From contig NZ_CP068082.1 of the NCBI RefSeq assembly GCF_016724845.1, positions 248,001 to 312,000 of the forward strand: a DNA stretch of 64,000 nt, in the 5' to 3' direction. The translations under genes and the position numbers were made by a program. Below the pieces are notes generated by a model. The model searched no databases. It was not told where the DNA came from and worked only from the letters and a program-made list of their open reading frames with translations. Below are positions 32,412 through 42,891 of this stretch, in pieces (the first letter of the stretch is position 1; each line of letters starts with the position of its first letter). The stretch comes from Sphingobacterium spiritivorum (GTDB lineage: Bacteria; Bacteroidota; Bacteroidia; Sphingobacteriales; Sphingobacteriaceae).

Positions 32412-33917
32412 TTACTTCTTATCCCACCATACTTTGGACAGGAATGAATCACCGTTAGACATCCGCTCTACTGCAGCTTTATAATTTGCTTCATTAAGCT
32501 GAGCTTCTTCTGAAGAATATATTGCTCTTCGCGGAATCTTACCGTTTGTAGAGCCTTGCATAGGTCCCGGAGTCAACACAGGATAACCTGTTCTCCTCCA
32601 TTCTGCAAAAGCTTCAAAATTACGACCAAACAAGTGTATCCATTTTTGTGTCTGGATCTTTTCTAAACGTTGATCTGCAGATAAACCGTTAAAAGATAAG
32701 ACCTGATCGATGTAGGTTTGCGGAACAGTAGCCATATTGTAGGGTGACACGGCAAAAGCTGCCTTCACAGCATCTTGAAATGTTTTTTCAGCATCTACCT
32801 GATCCCAGCCCAATAAAGCTGCTTCTGCTCTGAAAAAAGCAACTTCAGAATATGTAAGAGCATAACTCGGAATCGGTGCAAAAGAGATACTAAACCACGT
32901 TTTTGTGGATGCCGTAGAGTAATTAGCGCGAATCACCTGTGCTAACTGATTATCTGTAAGCGCCACCCCTATTCCTTCGTATTTATCTGTTCCTGTACCC
33001 GCCGAACTCGCTGTGGGAGCGGCTATCAGCGGCAGACGGGGATCATTGTAATTCTTAAGTGTATTCACTAGTGTATTAGCGAGATAACGAATATCCGAAC
33101 TACCTGTAATAAACTGACGTAACATTGGGTTGTAGTTCTCAGCCTGTGCGTTATTAAAAGTCGGAACCGCAGCATTGTCTGCATTTGAACTCAATAATCC
33201 ATACGGAGAAGCAATAGCTTCCGTAACCGTCTTTTGTGCCAGCTGCGCATTGGCGAACCGTATACGCATACCCAGCTTCAGCTTAAGAGAGTTTCCAAAC
33301 TTAGCCCATTTAGACACATTACCTCCATAGAAAAAGTCAGCCGTTCCGTACGAATTATCAGCCACATTCAGTCTGGCAAGAGCCACATCCAGTTGCTGGA
33401 TCAGCACCGGATAGATATCCTCCTGTTTGTCAAATGCCGGTGTACGCTCTATCGCTCCCGCATCCTGAGTCACTGCAGAAAAAGGTATATCTCCGAATAG
33501 ATCTGTCATACGTTGCCAGATATAGATTTCATAGATCCGTGCTATAGCCAGTTTACTGCGACCTTCCGGCAGATCTTCTTTACCTTTTAATTCCTGACGG
33601 ATCTGCATCAGATTTTTCAGCAAATCATAGTGCTGTGACCAGATCGCATTCTCTGGTGCTTCGATATATCTCGATGTCGGAACAATCGGACCTCCCGCCC
33701 AATGCTGTACCCAGGATCCAAATTTATTATTCGGCAATTCGCCGGACTCATAGAAACTACCGTCCCGGAGAGAACGTGACAGCAGAAGTCCCGGATCTAT
33801 TGTCGTGACAGAGGTCGGCGGTTTATTGATCTGTTCAAAATCTTTTGTACAGCTGTTTAATAAGACAGAACCGATAAATAGTCCCAAACTTACTTTATAT
33901 ATGTTACTACGTTTCAT
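32412..33917 (-). CDS. SusD/RagB-like outer membrane lipoprotein
   Basis: A 501-residue lipoprotein: lipobox LNSC with the cysteine near 23, then a helical SusD-like fold of TPR type. It has the SusD-like 2 pattern (ISFAPIPSYALTYSEVAFFRAEA, KWIHLFGRNFEAFAEWRRTGYP, described by FAEWRRTGYP). It forms a lid on the SusC-like channel encoded 11 bp upstream. The ligand cannot be read from sequence; no glycosidase or sulfatase lies next to it. Confidence 0.9.
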   Translation of the reverse strand: MKRSNIYKVSLGLFIGSVLLNSCTKDFEQINKPPTSVTTIDPGLLLSRSLRDGSFYESGELPNNKFGSWVQHWAGGPIVPTSRYIEAPENAIWSQHYDLLKNLMQIRQELKGKEDLPEGRSKLAIARIYEIYIWQRMTDLFGDIPFSAVTQDAGAIERTPAFDKQEDIYPVLIQQLDVALARLNVADNSYGTADFFYGGNVSKWAKFGNSLKLKLGMRIRFANAQLAQKTVTEAIASPYGLLSSNADNAAVPTFNNAQAENYNPMLRQFITGSSDIRYLANTLVNTLKNYNDPRLPLIAAPTASSAGTGTDKYEGIGVALTDNQLAQVIRANYSTASTKTWFSISFAPIPSYALTYSEVAFFRAEAALLGWDQVDAEKTFQDAVKAAFAVSPYNMATVPQTYIDQVLSFNGLSADQRLEKIQTQKWIHLFGRNFEAFAEWRRTGYPVLTPGPMQGSTNGKIPRRAIYSSEEAQLNEANYKAAVERMSNGDSFLSKVWWDKK

Positions 33918-33928
33918 TTTTCCGGATA

Positions 33929-36900
33929 TTAAAAGTTTACAGATAAATTGATTCCAATATTACGCATCATCGGTAAGGAAGTAGACTCTATACCGATAGA
34001 AGAGTTATTGGTATTGAAGGAAGCCGATTCAGGTGAAAATCCATCTGTTTTACGTTGAAAATAGAATAGATTACGTCCATATACACCGACTTTAGCACCT
34101 TGTATATATTTCGGAGGCAGTATACCTTTTGGCAGACTATAGGACAGGCTGATTTCGCGCATAGCAATATAACTTCCGTCATTAAGCATTTCCTCGGATA
34201 CCATCACTTCCTTTTCTCCTGCCACCACATTCCAGTAATCCTGTGCCCTTACCTGCATAGTATTCTGCACACCTGAATTTTTCCAGGTATTATCCGGCTG
34301 TAAAGTGCCAAGATATCCTGATGCTACATATGTACCGTCACGGCCTTCGACTGTCTTATTAGATACACCGTAGATGATTTGCTCCCGGTTAGACTGAGAG
34401 AAGATCAAGCCTCCCTGACGGATATCAACCAGTGCATATAAGGCTATACCTTTGTATCGGAATGTATTGGAGAATCCACCCAGCCATTTCGGTTGTGCAT
34501 TCCCCAGATCAGTAGTGACACGTCCTGCAGTACGAAGCGGCAGACCTGTATTAGGATCAATCAGTCTGTTTCCATTTTCATCTTTGATCCAGGCAAACTG
34601 CGTACCTATAAGCTGCCCGAAAGGCTTACCTACCTCAGCTACGACATTAATGCCCCGATCCGATCCCAACAGGAAGACATCGACTCCGGGAGCCAGAGAT
34701 TTAACCATATTGCGGTTGCGGTTAAAGTTGAAAGATGTTTCCCACTGAAACCCTCCTGCTGTTTTTACCGGAGTACCTCCCAGTACAAACTCTATCCCTT
34801 TATTCGAGATCTCTCCGGCATTAATACGGTTCACCTTAAACATACTTGAAGGCGCAATCGGAATATCTAAGATTTGATTTTTAGTATTGGCATTGTAATA
34901 AGTAAAAGAGAAGTTCATCCGGTTATTCAGAAAACGCAGGTCAGCACCAAACTCGACTGAAGTAGTCAGTTCATTTTTCAGATCTGGATCAGGAATTACT
35001 TCTGTAAAAGTTGCCAGTGGCACACCTCCGTGTGTATACTGATTCAGGCTATAAGCTCCTGTAAGCTGATAAGGGTTACCTGAACTACCTGCTTGTGCCC
35101 ATGAAGCTCTGACTTTCAGAAATGAAAGCGCTTTTGGATTGAATTTCCATATATCCGACAGAACCAAACTACCGCTGACGGAGGGATAGAAAAAGGAATT
35201 GTTATTCTTAGATAAAGTAGAAGACCAATCGTTACGTGCTGAAAAATCCAGAAAAGCATAATCTTTATAGCTGATCTGCCCCGATCCGTAAACCGAATTA
35301 ATCTCCGATTCAATGAGATTAAAGATATATGAATTTGTAGTTGTATTATTGATCACGTACAGATCCGGAACAATAAACTGATTTCCTGTGTTTCCGGTAT
35401 TTCGCATAAACCGGCTGAGATGACTGGCTCCGGCATTCAGTGAAATCCTGATATCTTCCGTAGCACTGAAACTGGAACTTAGCAGTGCATCGAGGTTATT
35501 TTCTCTGGACCGGATAATCTCCTCCCGGATATCGCCTTTTCGATTGAGACTCTGGTATGTGCCGATCGGACGATAACGAAACCGCTGATCCGTATACAGA
35601 TCCGTACCTCCCGTAGCTGTGAGTCGTAACCAGGGTGCAAACTCGTACGACAGTCTTAACAAACCAATCAAACGATCACGTCTGTCCGTATTTCTGTTTT
35701 CATGTATCGTCCAGTACGGATTGGCTGTAGAACTGTTGGTTGCATATGTTTTCTCCAATCCCTCAAATAAGTTTGAAAAACCCAACTGATTATCAATATC
35801 ATGCTTCGTCCACTTATAATCTGCCAGCACATCCATGCCCATACTTCTTGGCTGAGAAATCAGCAGATAAGCCGGATTGTCCGATGCATCAGATAGTGTA
35901 GGCCGGTTAACACCCTCCTGCATAATATAATTAGCTTTGACATCTATGCTGAATTTATCCGTGATTTTGGCTTGCGTACGCAGGTTCAGACTGTTACGGT
36001 TTATAGTGTTAGTCGGCACATATCCTTTGATATTTGTATTGGCATATGAAAACCGATAGTTGATCTTTTCATTACCTCCGTCTACGCTCAGGTCATTTAC
36101 AAATTGTTTCTCCGTATCAAAAAAATCGCCATATGTATTCGGTTTCGGAGTGAAACTTAAGACATTTCCAAACTGATCCTCATACTGCTGTCCCTCCATT
36201 TTCGCTCCCCATGATGACCGCATCAATCTGTCCCTGCCCGCACTCATTTTGGGCATACCGGAATAATTGTTGGCAATAGCGTCTGCCATTGTCACAATCG
36301 TACCATCGGTCTTTCTGAAATGTGTAAAATTACCGTTTAAACCCTGCCCGTATACATTCTGAAAATCCGGAAGTACAAGAGCCGTACCTATAGAAAAATC
36401 ACTGTTAAAATTGATATTTAAGCCTCTGCCTGCTTTTCCTGTTTTAGTTGTGATAAGAATAACACCATTTGAACCCCGCTGTCCATATAATGCCGCAGCA
36501 TTAGGACCTTTCAGAACCGAAATAGTTTCGATATCCTCCGGATTAATGTTACTGATACCATCTCCGTAATCTGTTCCACCGGAACTCCCTGCGGCACCGT
36601 AATTCTGATTGTCAATCGGCACACCATCCACGACATAAAGCGGCTGACTATTGCCGATCAATGAATTATTACCACGGATAATCACTTTCGATGAACCACC
36701 GGCTCCTGATGCTGCACGGCTTACCTGTACACCGGCTACCTTACCCGACAGGGCATTGGCCACATTCGCTTCTTTCCCCTGTGTCAGCTCATTTCCTTTT
36801 AATTCAGCCACAGTATATCCCAAAGCTTTTTTCTCCCGTTTGATACCCAAAGCTGTTACCACGACCTCCTCCAGCACATCATTTCTGGATTCCAGCGTAA

Positions 36901-37285
36901 CACTGATAGCAAGTTTGTCATTGCTTTTGATCGCATAGCCTGTAAGCTCCTTTTTACTGTAACCCAATGAACTGATTACAAAAGTATATCCTCCGCCCGC
37001 AGGAATTCCTTCAAATACAAATACCCCCTCAGCATCAGTTGTACTGCTTTTACGAAAAGCCGTCAATTTATTTTCTATCGTAATAGTAGCACCGGATATT
37101 TTCACTCCCTGCTCATCACGCACCAGACCGGATACGGATGCATTCGTCTGCGCCTCTGAAACCGATACTCCGATCAGCATAGACATGGCCAAAGCATAAG
37201 ACAGCTTTGGATTTAAGGATGGCCGCTTTATCCATAAATGAAAGGTAAGCCCCATCCCTGGTACAAAAAGTCTGTTTTTTTTCAT
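33929..37285 (-). CDS. SusC/RagA-like TonB-dependent receptor
   Basis: About 1118 residues from MKKNRL (37285). After an unusually long N-terminus with a second signal-like stretch (LSYALAMSMLIGVSVSEAQ, about 27-45), it has a carboxypeptidase-regulatory-like domain (VSGLVRDEQGVKISGATI), a TonB-box-like DVLEEVVVTALG stretch, the plug domain (NVANALSGKVAGVQVSRA, DGVPIDNQN, GPNAAALYGQRG) and a 22-strand barrel. Imports a large nutrient in TonB-dependent fashion. Together with an ECF sigma/FecR pair upstream it forms a trans-envelope signalling locus, although no extra N-terminal STN domain is evident. Confidence 0.9.
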   Translation of the reverse strand: MKKNRLFVPGMGLTFHLWIKRPSLNPKLSYALAMSMLIGVSVSEAQTNASVSGLVRDEQGVKISGATITIENKLTAFRKSSTTDAEGVFVFEGIPAGGGYTFVISSLGYSKKELTGYAIKSNDKLAISVTLESRNDVLEEVVVTALGIKREKKALGYTVAELKGNELTQGKEANVANALSGKVAGVQVSRAASGAGGSSKVIIRGNNSLIGNSQPLYVVDGVPIDNQNYGAAGSSGGTDYGDGISNINPEDIETISVLKGPNAAALYGQRGSNGVILITTKTGKAGRGLNINFNSDFSIGTALVLPDFQNVYGQGLNGNFTHFRKTDGTIVTMADAIANNYSGMPKMSAGRDRLMRSSWGAKMEGQQYEDQFGNVLSFTPKPNTYGDFFDTEKQFVNDLSVDGGNEKINYRFSYANTNIKGYVPTNTINRNSLNLRTQAKITDKFSIDVKANYIMQEGVNRPTLSDASDNPAYLLISQPRSMGMDVLADYKWTKHDIDNQLGFSNLFEGLEKTYATNSSTANPYWTIHENRNTDRRDRLIGLLRLSYEFAPWLRLTATGGTDLYTDQRFRYRPIGTYQSLNRKGDIREEIIRSRENNLDALLSSSFSATEDIRISLNAGASHLSRFMRNTGNTGNQFIVPDLYVINNTTTNSYIFNLIESEINSVYGSGQISYKDYAFLDFSARNDWSSTLSKNNNSFFYPSVSGSLVLSDIWKFNPKALSFLKVRASWAQAGSSGNPYQLTGAYSLNQYTHGGVPLATFTEVIPDPDLKNELTTSVEFGADLRFLNNRMNFSFTYYNANTKNQILDIPIAPSSMFKVNRINAGEISNKGIEFVLGGTPVKTAGGFQWETSFNFNRNRNMVKSLAPGVDVFLLGSDRGINVVAEVGKPFGQLIGTQFAWIKDENGNRLIDPNTGLPLRTAGRVTTDLGNAQPKWLGGFSNTFRYKGIALYALVDIRQGGLIFSQSNREQIIYGVSNKTVEGRDGTYVASGYLGTLQPDNTWKNSGVQNTMQVRAQDYWNVVAGEKEVMVSEEMLNDGSYIAMREISLSYSLPKGILPPKYIQGAKVGVYGRNLFYFQRKTDGFSPESASFNTNNSSIGIESTSLPMMRNIGINLSVNF

Positions 37286-37342
37286 AATCTGATTCAATAA
37301 AGTTGTTACTGTAAATGTTATCGCTTATACATGAATATTCTG

Positions 37343-38410
37343 TTATTCGGATTTATTTATTTCTTGTTTCAACTGTGCCCCCTTCCCGTTATCATCGATC
37401 TGCAGGATCAGGTGATGCAGCACGGCTATATCATTCAGGATGACCCGGTAATTATCAGCATTTCGTTCATACCTTCCTGAAAAGTGAAGCTTTTCTATAC
37501 CCGCTATTGACCAGCGCGTATCCGTACCGTAAGCCTTGTCTATTTCGCTGAGTACTTCGGCTAACTTCTTATTCTTAAATGCCAGTTCTTCAGGTTTTGA
37601 CACAGCAGGGACATTTTTTTGATCCGGTGATACAGGAGCTTTCTTAGGAACATCAGCCAATAGCGAAAGCGTTGACAACTGAATATTGACTTCTTCTCCG
37701 GGCCGGAGGATCTGACTTATATATTGACCATTTATTTTTTCCTGATAATCTTCCACACGAATAGAACCCTCTAACAATCGTATTACCACATGTTTAGCCT
37801 GCCGGGGAGCATCTACTATAAACTGTGTACCGAGTGCCGTCGTAACAAGCCGGTCCGAATACACCATAAATGGCTTTGTCTTATCCTTATGAACAGAAAA
37901 CTTTGCCTTTCCGACCAGCCAGACCTCACGTTTGTTTTTCCACTTAAAATTTTCGGCATAACGCAGTTCCGCATTCGGATAAAGTAATACCGAACTGCTA
38001 TCACTCATGACAATATTCATGGGTTGATTACTCGCATTGATACGATACAGTGTAGGAATTTCTCTCTGAATTCCTGTTATAAGCGGAGCCTGATCATGCC
38101 GGGTAGCACGCTCTCCCAGAGCACATACAAGAAGCAATATTGCGGCAGCTGCCACTCTGTACAAAAATGAAAGATACAGACGTGGTTGCAACTCTTCTTC
38201 CTGCAACTGCTGAACAATCAGTTGAAAGATTTCATCCTGTCGTGACTCATCATACGAGTTATCTTCAGACCATTCTGTCCACTCCTCTTCCGGGAAGAAA
38301 GCTGCCGCATCTTCGCCATGCTCTTCCAGATATGACTGTACAAAAGCATGTTCTTCAGGCGTGCACCGGCCTTTTAAAAATTTATTGATTAGTTCTCTAC
38401 TGATGTTCAT
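37343..38410 (-). CDS. FecR-family anti-sigma factor
   Basis: A 355-residue protein: cytoplasmic anti-sigma region (1-75; LINKFLKGRCTPEEHAFVQSYL), one transmembrane helix (about 84-98, VAAAAILLLVCALG), a FecR domain (about 115-225; WLVGKAKFSVHKDKTKPFMV) and a DUF4974-type C-terminus with FKNKKLAEVLSEIDKAYG. It holds the sigma factor until the receptor signals ligand. It starts 54 bp after the sigma gene and ends 58 bp before the SusC start. Confidence 0.92.
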   Translation of the reverse strand: MNISRELINKFLKGRCTPEEHAFVQSYLEEHGEDAAAFFPEEEWTEWSEDNSYDESRQDEIFQLIVQQLQEEELQPRLYLSFLYRVAAAAILLLVCALGERATRHDQAPLITGIQREIPTLYRINASNQPMNIVMSDSSSVLLYPNAELRYAENFKWKNKREVWLVGKAKFSVHKDKTKPFMVYSDRLVTTALGTQFIVDAPRQAKHVVIRLLEGSIRVEDYQEKINGQYISQILRPGEEVNIQLSTLSLLADVPKKAPVSPDQKNVPAVSKPEELAFKNKKLAEVLSEIDKAYGTDTRWSIAGIEKLHFSGRYERNADNYRVILNDIAVLHHLILQIDDNGKGAQLKQEINKSE

Positions 38411-38463
38411 CTGATAGGTATACGATGTCAGTACGCATCCCCCCTAGTCAGCAGTGAAAAAAA

Positions 38464-38991
38464 TTAAAAAAAGAATAGCAGAAAGAATAAGTTTTTTTTG
38501 AGCACCTTCAGAGCAGAAGCGATATGGTTCTCTACGGTGCGGACAGAGATCTGCAGACGTTCTGCGATTTGGGCATAAGTCTGATGTTCAAAGCGACTCA
38601 TCCGGAATACATTCTGACGCATGGGAGGCATACGGTCGACCTCTCGCCTTAAGCGTTCCATATTTTCGCGGTCTTCTACTTCTGTCTGATAATGATAATC
38701 CAAAGATCCTTCCCACAAACTATCGTTACGGCTATATCGTGCAGATTGCCTCATATAATCGATCATGACCGAACGGGTAACACAGAATAACTGAGCTTCC
38801 CACTTGATATGTTTGAGATCATACTGGCTGTTCTTCCATATTTTGATAAATACCAATTGTACAACCTCTTCAGCCACAAAGGTTGAACCCGTTTTTTTGA
38901 GCACATAGGCATACACACGGGTATTCCATGCTTTGTAAAGCGATTCAAAGGTGGTAAAATCAGAGGTCTGATCAGTAAAATCAGCCGACAT
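38464..38991 (-). CDS. ECF RNA polymerase sigma factor
   Basis: A 175-residue sigma-70 family protein with region 2 (FESLYKAWNTRVYAYVLKK, EEVVQLVFIKIWKN) and region 4 (MRQNVFRMSRFEHQTYAQIAE, SVRTVENHIASALKVLKK). The short hydrophobic tail (NLFFLLFFF) after an A8 run is seen in many Bacteroidota ECF factors. It should transcribe the downstream anti-sigma/SusC/SusD genes when released. Confidence 0.92.
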   Translation of the reverse strand: MSADFTDQTSDFTTFESLYKAWNTRVYAYVLKKTGSTFVAEEVVQLVFIKIWKNSQYDLKHIKWEAQLFCVTRSVMIDYMRQSARYSRNDSLWEGSLDYHYQTEVEDRENMERLRREVDRMPPMRQNVFRMSRFEHQTYAQIAERLQISVRTVENHIASALKVLKKNLFFLLFFF

Positions 38992-39164
38992 AACTAAATA
39001 TTAAGGTGTGAACTGTGGCTAAAAATAGGTTTATCATTTTACCGCAATGTAAAGCGTATGTTAACATTACACTTTGCAATATTAACATACAGCTATGCGG
39101 CAGATATAAAGATAGAAATGATTTTTTAATTTTTCATCATTACCTCTGGTAACCAAGCAGTAAA

Positions 39165-39187
39165 GCCAGATCAAAATATAATCTGGC
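39165..39187 (-). terminator. Possible terminator downstream of the ABC transporter genes
   Basis: GCCAGAT (39165-39171) and ATCTGGC (39181-39187) separated by 9 nt, read on the minus strand 70 bp after the ABC gene stop, followed by TTTA. The stem is short. Confidence 0.45.
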
Positions 39188-39256
39188 CTCAACCACTAAA
39201 CCTCAATAAAAAAATACAGTGAATCGGTCTGCAGCTAACCTGTTTTGTAAGATTTA

Positions 39257-40993
39257 TCAGACCTGCACGCTGCTTTTCACTTTCCAGCCACCGGATTGTT
39301 GCTGGATATTCCATAGTTTCTCATATTTCCCCTGCTTGCTGATCAGCTCTTCATGCGTCCCTCTTTCCAGTACAGCTCCATTTTGCAGCACCAGTATCTG
39401 CTGAGCTTTCTGAATAGTAGCCAACTTGTGCGCAATGACTATTACTGTTCTGGATTTGACGAGTTCCAGAATAGCCTGCTGAATGTAGATCTCATTTTCA
39501 GGATCCAGACTTGCAGTAGCTTCATCGAGCAGTACAATAGGAGCATCTTTCAGCAAGGCTCTTGCAATGCTGATACGCTGTTTTTGTCCTCCGGACAACA
39601 TACATCCTTTCTCACCCACACGCGTATACATACCATTAGGAAATTCCCATGCAAAATCCAGAACCATTGCTTTCTCAGCAGCCTCAATAATCTCTTCTGA
39701 GCTGGCATCCGGCTTACCGATCTTAATATTATTGTAGATCGTATCATCAAACAGATAGACCTCCTGAAAGACCTCGCTGATTAGCGAATAGAACCTGTCC
39801 TGATTAATATGACGGATATCTACCCCTCCTATTTTTATAGATCCGCTATTAACATCCCAGAAACGGGCGATCAGCGAAGCAATCGTCGTCTTACCGGATC
39901 CGGAGTGACCGACCAATGCAAGCATGGACTGCTCGGGAACATGAAATGTAAGATCACGTACTGTCATACGGTCCTTATAACCGAAACTGACCTGATCAAA
40001 TTCGATATCAAAACGCGTCGGAAACTCATTTCTGTCCGTTTCCATAGTAGGTTCTTCCAGTACATTGATAATCCGGCCGAGACTCTCATTCATATACCGC
40101 AGGGTGAGATAATCCACCATTAATACCTTTAATGGGTTATACAGATTATAGCCCATAATCAGAAAAGTGATCAACACAGGAATAGTAATGCTGCCCTGCG
40201 AAAGATAATACAATCCCAAACCTAACATAACGACAAATCCAACCTCAAAAAATACAGAAGCGGTGACTAGAAACGGTCCGGGAACAGCTTCAAGACGTAT
40301 GCTTCTTTTTCGCAGTTCATCAAAAGCATTTTCAAGATTTTTGTTCTTATCCCCGACCAAACCATAAGATTTGAGATGGAGAATTCCCTGTACATATTCC
40401 AGAAATTTAGATCCAACACTATTGCGTGCTGCAATCTGTTTTTTGCCTAAGGAAGAAACCAGACTATTGGAAATCAGCAATACCGGATATATCAACGGAA
40501 GCACAGCAAGCAGGCAAAGTGCCAGACGCCAGTCGTAAGCAAACAGGAAGATGGATAAAACTGTTGTTCCGAAAATAGCTGATGCCAGGTTTCCGACACT
40601 GTGTCCGAAAATCCCTTCAAAACTGGCAACATCCTGCAACACAATACCGGCTATCTCTCCCGGATCTTTCTGCTTAAAAAAACCTAAAGAAAATTTCTGA
40701 AGACGATTGCCAAGCCTGATCCGCAATTGATTCGCAAGCCCGTATACCAGCAAATTAGAACCTACCATTGTCTTCGAAGCAATAAAAAACTGTGTGATCA
40801 GCATTATACTCATCAGGATCACAGCTCCTGATACTCTTGTCATGTCCGGCTTATCAGAAAACAGTTCCCAGATTACGACCAGCAAAATACCTGAAGGCGC
40901 AGCCACAAAGATGCTGTGCAAAATCTCCCAAAAAATCATCTTGCGTGTTCCTCCGGGATTCAGAGCAGTCACATATCTCAAATGTTGTATCAT
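39257..40993 (-). CDS. ABC exporter-type half transporter (YbtQ/IrtB-like)
   Basis: A 578-residue fusion of a six-helix transmembrane domain (about 20-320) and an ATPase domain with Walker A GHSGSGKTT, signature LSGGQKQR, Walker B IVLLDEAT and H-loop IAHK. Paired with the gene at 41072-42826, it probably forms a heterodimer. Pairs of this shape divergent from an AraC regulator are typical of siderophore import systems (Ybt/Irt type). The actual substrate is inferred. Confidence 0.88.
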   Translation of the reverse strand: MIQHLRYVTALNPGGTRKMIFWEILHSIFVAAPSGILLVVIWELFSDKPDMTRVSGAVILMSIMLITQFFIASKTMVGSNLLVYGLANQLRIRLGNRLQKFSLGFFKQKDPGEIAGIVLQDVASFEGIFGHSVGNLASAIFGTTVLSIFLFAYDWRLALCLLAVLPLIYPVLLISNSLVSSLGKKQIAARNSVGSKFLEYVQGILHLKSYGLVGDKNKNLENAFDELRKRSIRLEAVPGPFLVTASVFFEVGFVVMLGLGLYYLSQGSITIPVLITFLIMGYNLYNPLKVLMVDYLTLRYMNESLGRIINVLEEPTMETDRNEFPTRFDIEFDQVSFGYKDRMTVRDLTFHVPEQSMLALVGHSGSGKTTIASLIARFWDVNSGSIKIGGVDIRHINQDRFYSLISEVFQEVYLFDDTIYNNIKIGKPDASSEEIIEAAEKAMVLDFAWEFPNGMYTRVGEKGCMLSGGQKQRISIARALLKDAPIVLLDEATASLDPENEIYIQQAILELVKSRTVIVIAHKLATIQKAQQILVLQNGAVLERGTHEELISKQGKYEKLWNIQQQSGGWKVKSSVQV

Positions 40994-41071
40994 ATTATTT
41001 TATACTTATATACTATGTATTATTCAATTAAAAGATCAGGACAGTCATGTCCTTAAAAGGCATATTATCCA

Positions 41072-42826
41072 TTATATTACAAATTCTTTAGCCCGGGTAT
41101 GTGCATTCCACATACGTTGGTATAACTCACTTTCTTCCAGCAATACTTCATGCGTACCCTGATCCGTCAGGTTTCCTTTATCAAATACCAGTATCGAATC
41201 TACGTCCGTAATCGTACTGAGCCTATGCGCAATAATCAAAACCGTCTTATCCTTAATCAGTTCGCTGAATGCCTGCTGTATCTTATACTCACTTTCGGGA
41301 TCTGCAAAAGCTGTTGCTTCATCCAAAATCAGAACAGGAGCATTTTTGAGAATGGCTCTGGCCAATTGGATCCGTTGCTGTTCACCTCCGCTCAGGTGTA
41401 CCCCATCCTGTCCGAATAAAGTTTCATAACCTTCAGGGAGAGACAAGATCTCTTCATGAATCTGTGCTGCTTTGGCAGCCTGCATAACTTCTTCATAAGT
41501 CTTATCCATTCCCATAAGGATATTTTCATACATCGACTGCTGAAACATAAAGCTATCCTGAAAAACAAAAGAAACCAGTTCCATCAACTGTGCAGTAGGA
41601 TATTCTTTAATATTTATTCCTCCAATACGGATACTGCCGCTATGGATATCCCAAAATCGGGCGATAAGCTGCCCGACCGTACTCTTACCTGCCCCCGAAG
41701 GACCCACAAGAGCTACAACAGCTTTTTCAGGAATTTTGAAACTAATATCTTTTAGAACAGAAACCTTATTATCATATGAAAAGGAAACGTTCTCAAACTG
41801 CAGGTCAAATACTTCCGGAGTTTGTCGAACTTCTTTTTCAACAAGCCCTTCTTCATCCAGCAGTTCATCCAATTGTTCTACTCCACGATTGATAACAGAC
41901 AACTGCATTCCCATATTATTCAGGACAAACAATGGCTTGATATATCCGGTACCCAGAATCAAAAAAAGCAAAAGAGTAGCTAAGGTGACTCCGTGGTTAA
42001 AGTAGAGATACAGACCCGCAATCAGGACAGGCAACATCGCATTACTCACAAAACTTATAAAAACAGCAAAGGCAGGTGTACTGCTTTTAATCCATTCTCC
42101 GACAAATACATTAAACCGGCGAACAGTATTCCCGTATTTTTCAAAAGTCTCCGCAGATGTACCGAAGATCTTCATCACCGGAATAGCACCTACATACTCC
42201 ACTATACCCGCATTCATATCTTCCAGTGATTGATGATAATTGCGGATAAGCTCTTTGTTCTGACCTCCATATGCCCTCGGAATCCATATCGCCAGTACAA
42301 TTAACGGGATAAAACTCACAAGGGCTAATCTCCAATCCTGCGTAAACAAAAAGAAAATAGTAATGACCGGTAGCGTTACTCCCTTTACAAAATCTGGAAT
42401 CTGATGTGCTATAAACGTCTCTATACGTTCCACATCATCTGCCAGCATCTTACGAAGAGCACCTGAACTTCGGTTAAAAAGATATCCGATCGGTAATTTT
42501 CCTATTTTACAGATCATAAATTTTCTTAATTCAAAAAGAATGTTGAAAGCCGCCAAATGGGAGACTATAACGGAAATATACAGAACAGCCATACTCAGCA
42601 CAGCTGCAAGAATAGCGTAACGTATATACTGATCAGAAGAGCCAAAATCTACTGAATCTTTAGTAAGTTCCCGCACAATATAAAAGACAAGTACATACGG
42701 GACCAGACTCAGCAAAGCATGTAAAATGGCCAACAGACCCGAAATAATCAATAGTTTTTTTTCTTTACCGGCAATCTCCAGCAACCGGACAATCCCCTTC
42801 TTTTTTGCTTTTGTAACTGTATCCAT
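41072..42826 (-). CDS. ABC exporter-type half transporter (YbtP/IrtA-like)
   Basis: A 584-residue protein with an N-terminal six-helix domain and an ATPase domain with Walker A GPSGAGKST, signature LSGGEQQR, Walker B VLILDEAT and IAHR. First gene of the two-gene operon; its start lies 173 bp from the divergent AraC gene. The Ybt/Irt assignment rests on the paired organisation and the adjacent regulator; drug or peptide export remains possible. Confidence 0.88.
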   Translation of the reverse strand: MDTVTKAKKKGIVRLLEIAGKEKKLLIISGLLAILHALLSLVPYVLVFYIVRELTKDSVDFGSSDQYIRYAILAAVLSMAVLYISVIVSHLAAFNILFELRKFMICKIGKLPIGYLFNRSSGALRKMLADDVERIETFIAHQIPDFVKGVTLPVITIFFLFTQDWRLALVSFIPLIVLAIWIPRAYGGQNKELIRNYHQSLEDMNAGIVEYVGAIPVMKIFGTSAETFEKYGNTVRRFNVFVGEWIKSSTPAFAVFISFVSNAMLPVLIAGLYLYFNHGVTLATLLLFLILGTGYIKPLFVLNNMGMQLSVINRGVEQLDELLDEEGLVEKEVRQTPEVFDLQFENVSFSYDNKVSVLKDISFKIPEKAVVALVGPSGAGKSTVGQLIARFWDIHSGSIRIGGINIKEYPTAQLMELVSFVFQDSFMFQQSMYENILMGMDKTYEEVMQAAKAAQIHEEILSLPEGYETLFGQDGVHLSGGEQQRIQLARAILKNAPVLILDEATAFADPESEYKIQQAFSELIKDKTVLIIAHRLSTITDVDSILVFDKGNLTDQGTHEVLLEESELYQRMWNAHTRAKEFVI

Positions 42827-42865
42827 GTTTTATTTAATTATTATATAGTTAATCTCGCGCGCTTT

Positions 42866-42884
42866 ATTTAGAAAGATTCTAAAT
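42866..42884. promoter_or_regulatory. Fur-like palindromic operator
   Basis: ATTTAGAA, AGA, TTCTAAAT: a perfect 8-bp inverted repeat with a 3-nt centre. It has the symmetry of a Fur-family 7-1-7 site (TTAGAAA G ATTCTAA). It covers the -33 region and spacer of the araC promoter, whose -7 element TATATTTG is at 42892-42899. Binding of iron-loaded repressor here would block AraC, and perhaps the divergent ABC operon. Confidence 0.6.
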
Positions 42885-42891
42885 AATTCAC

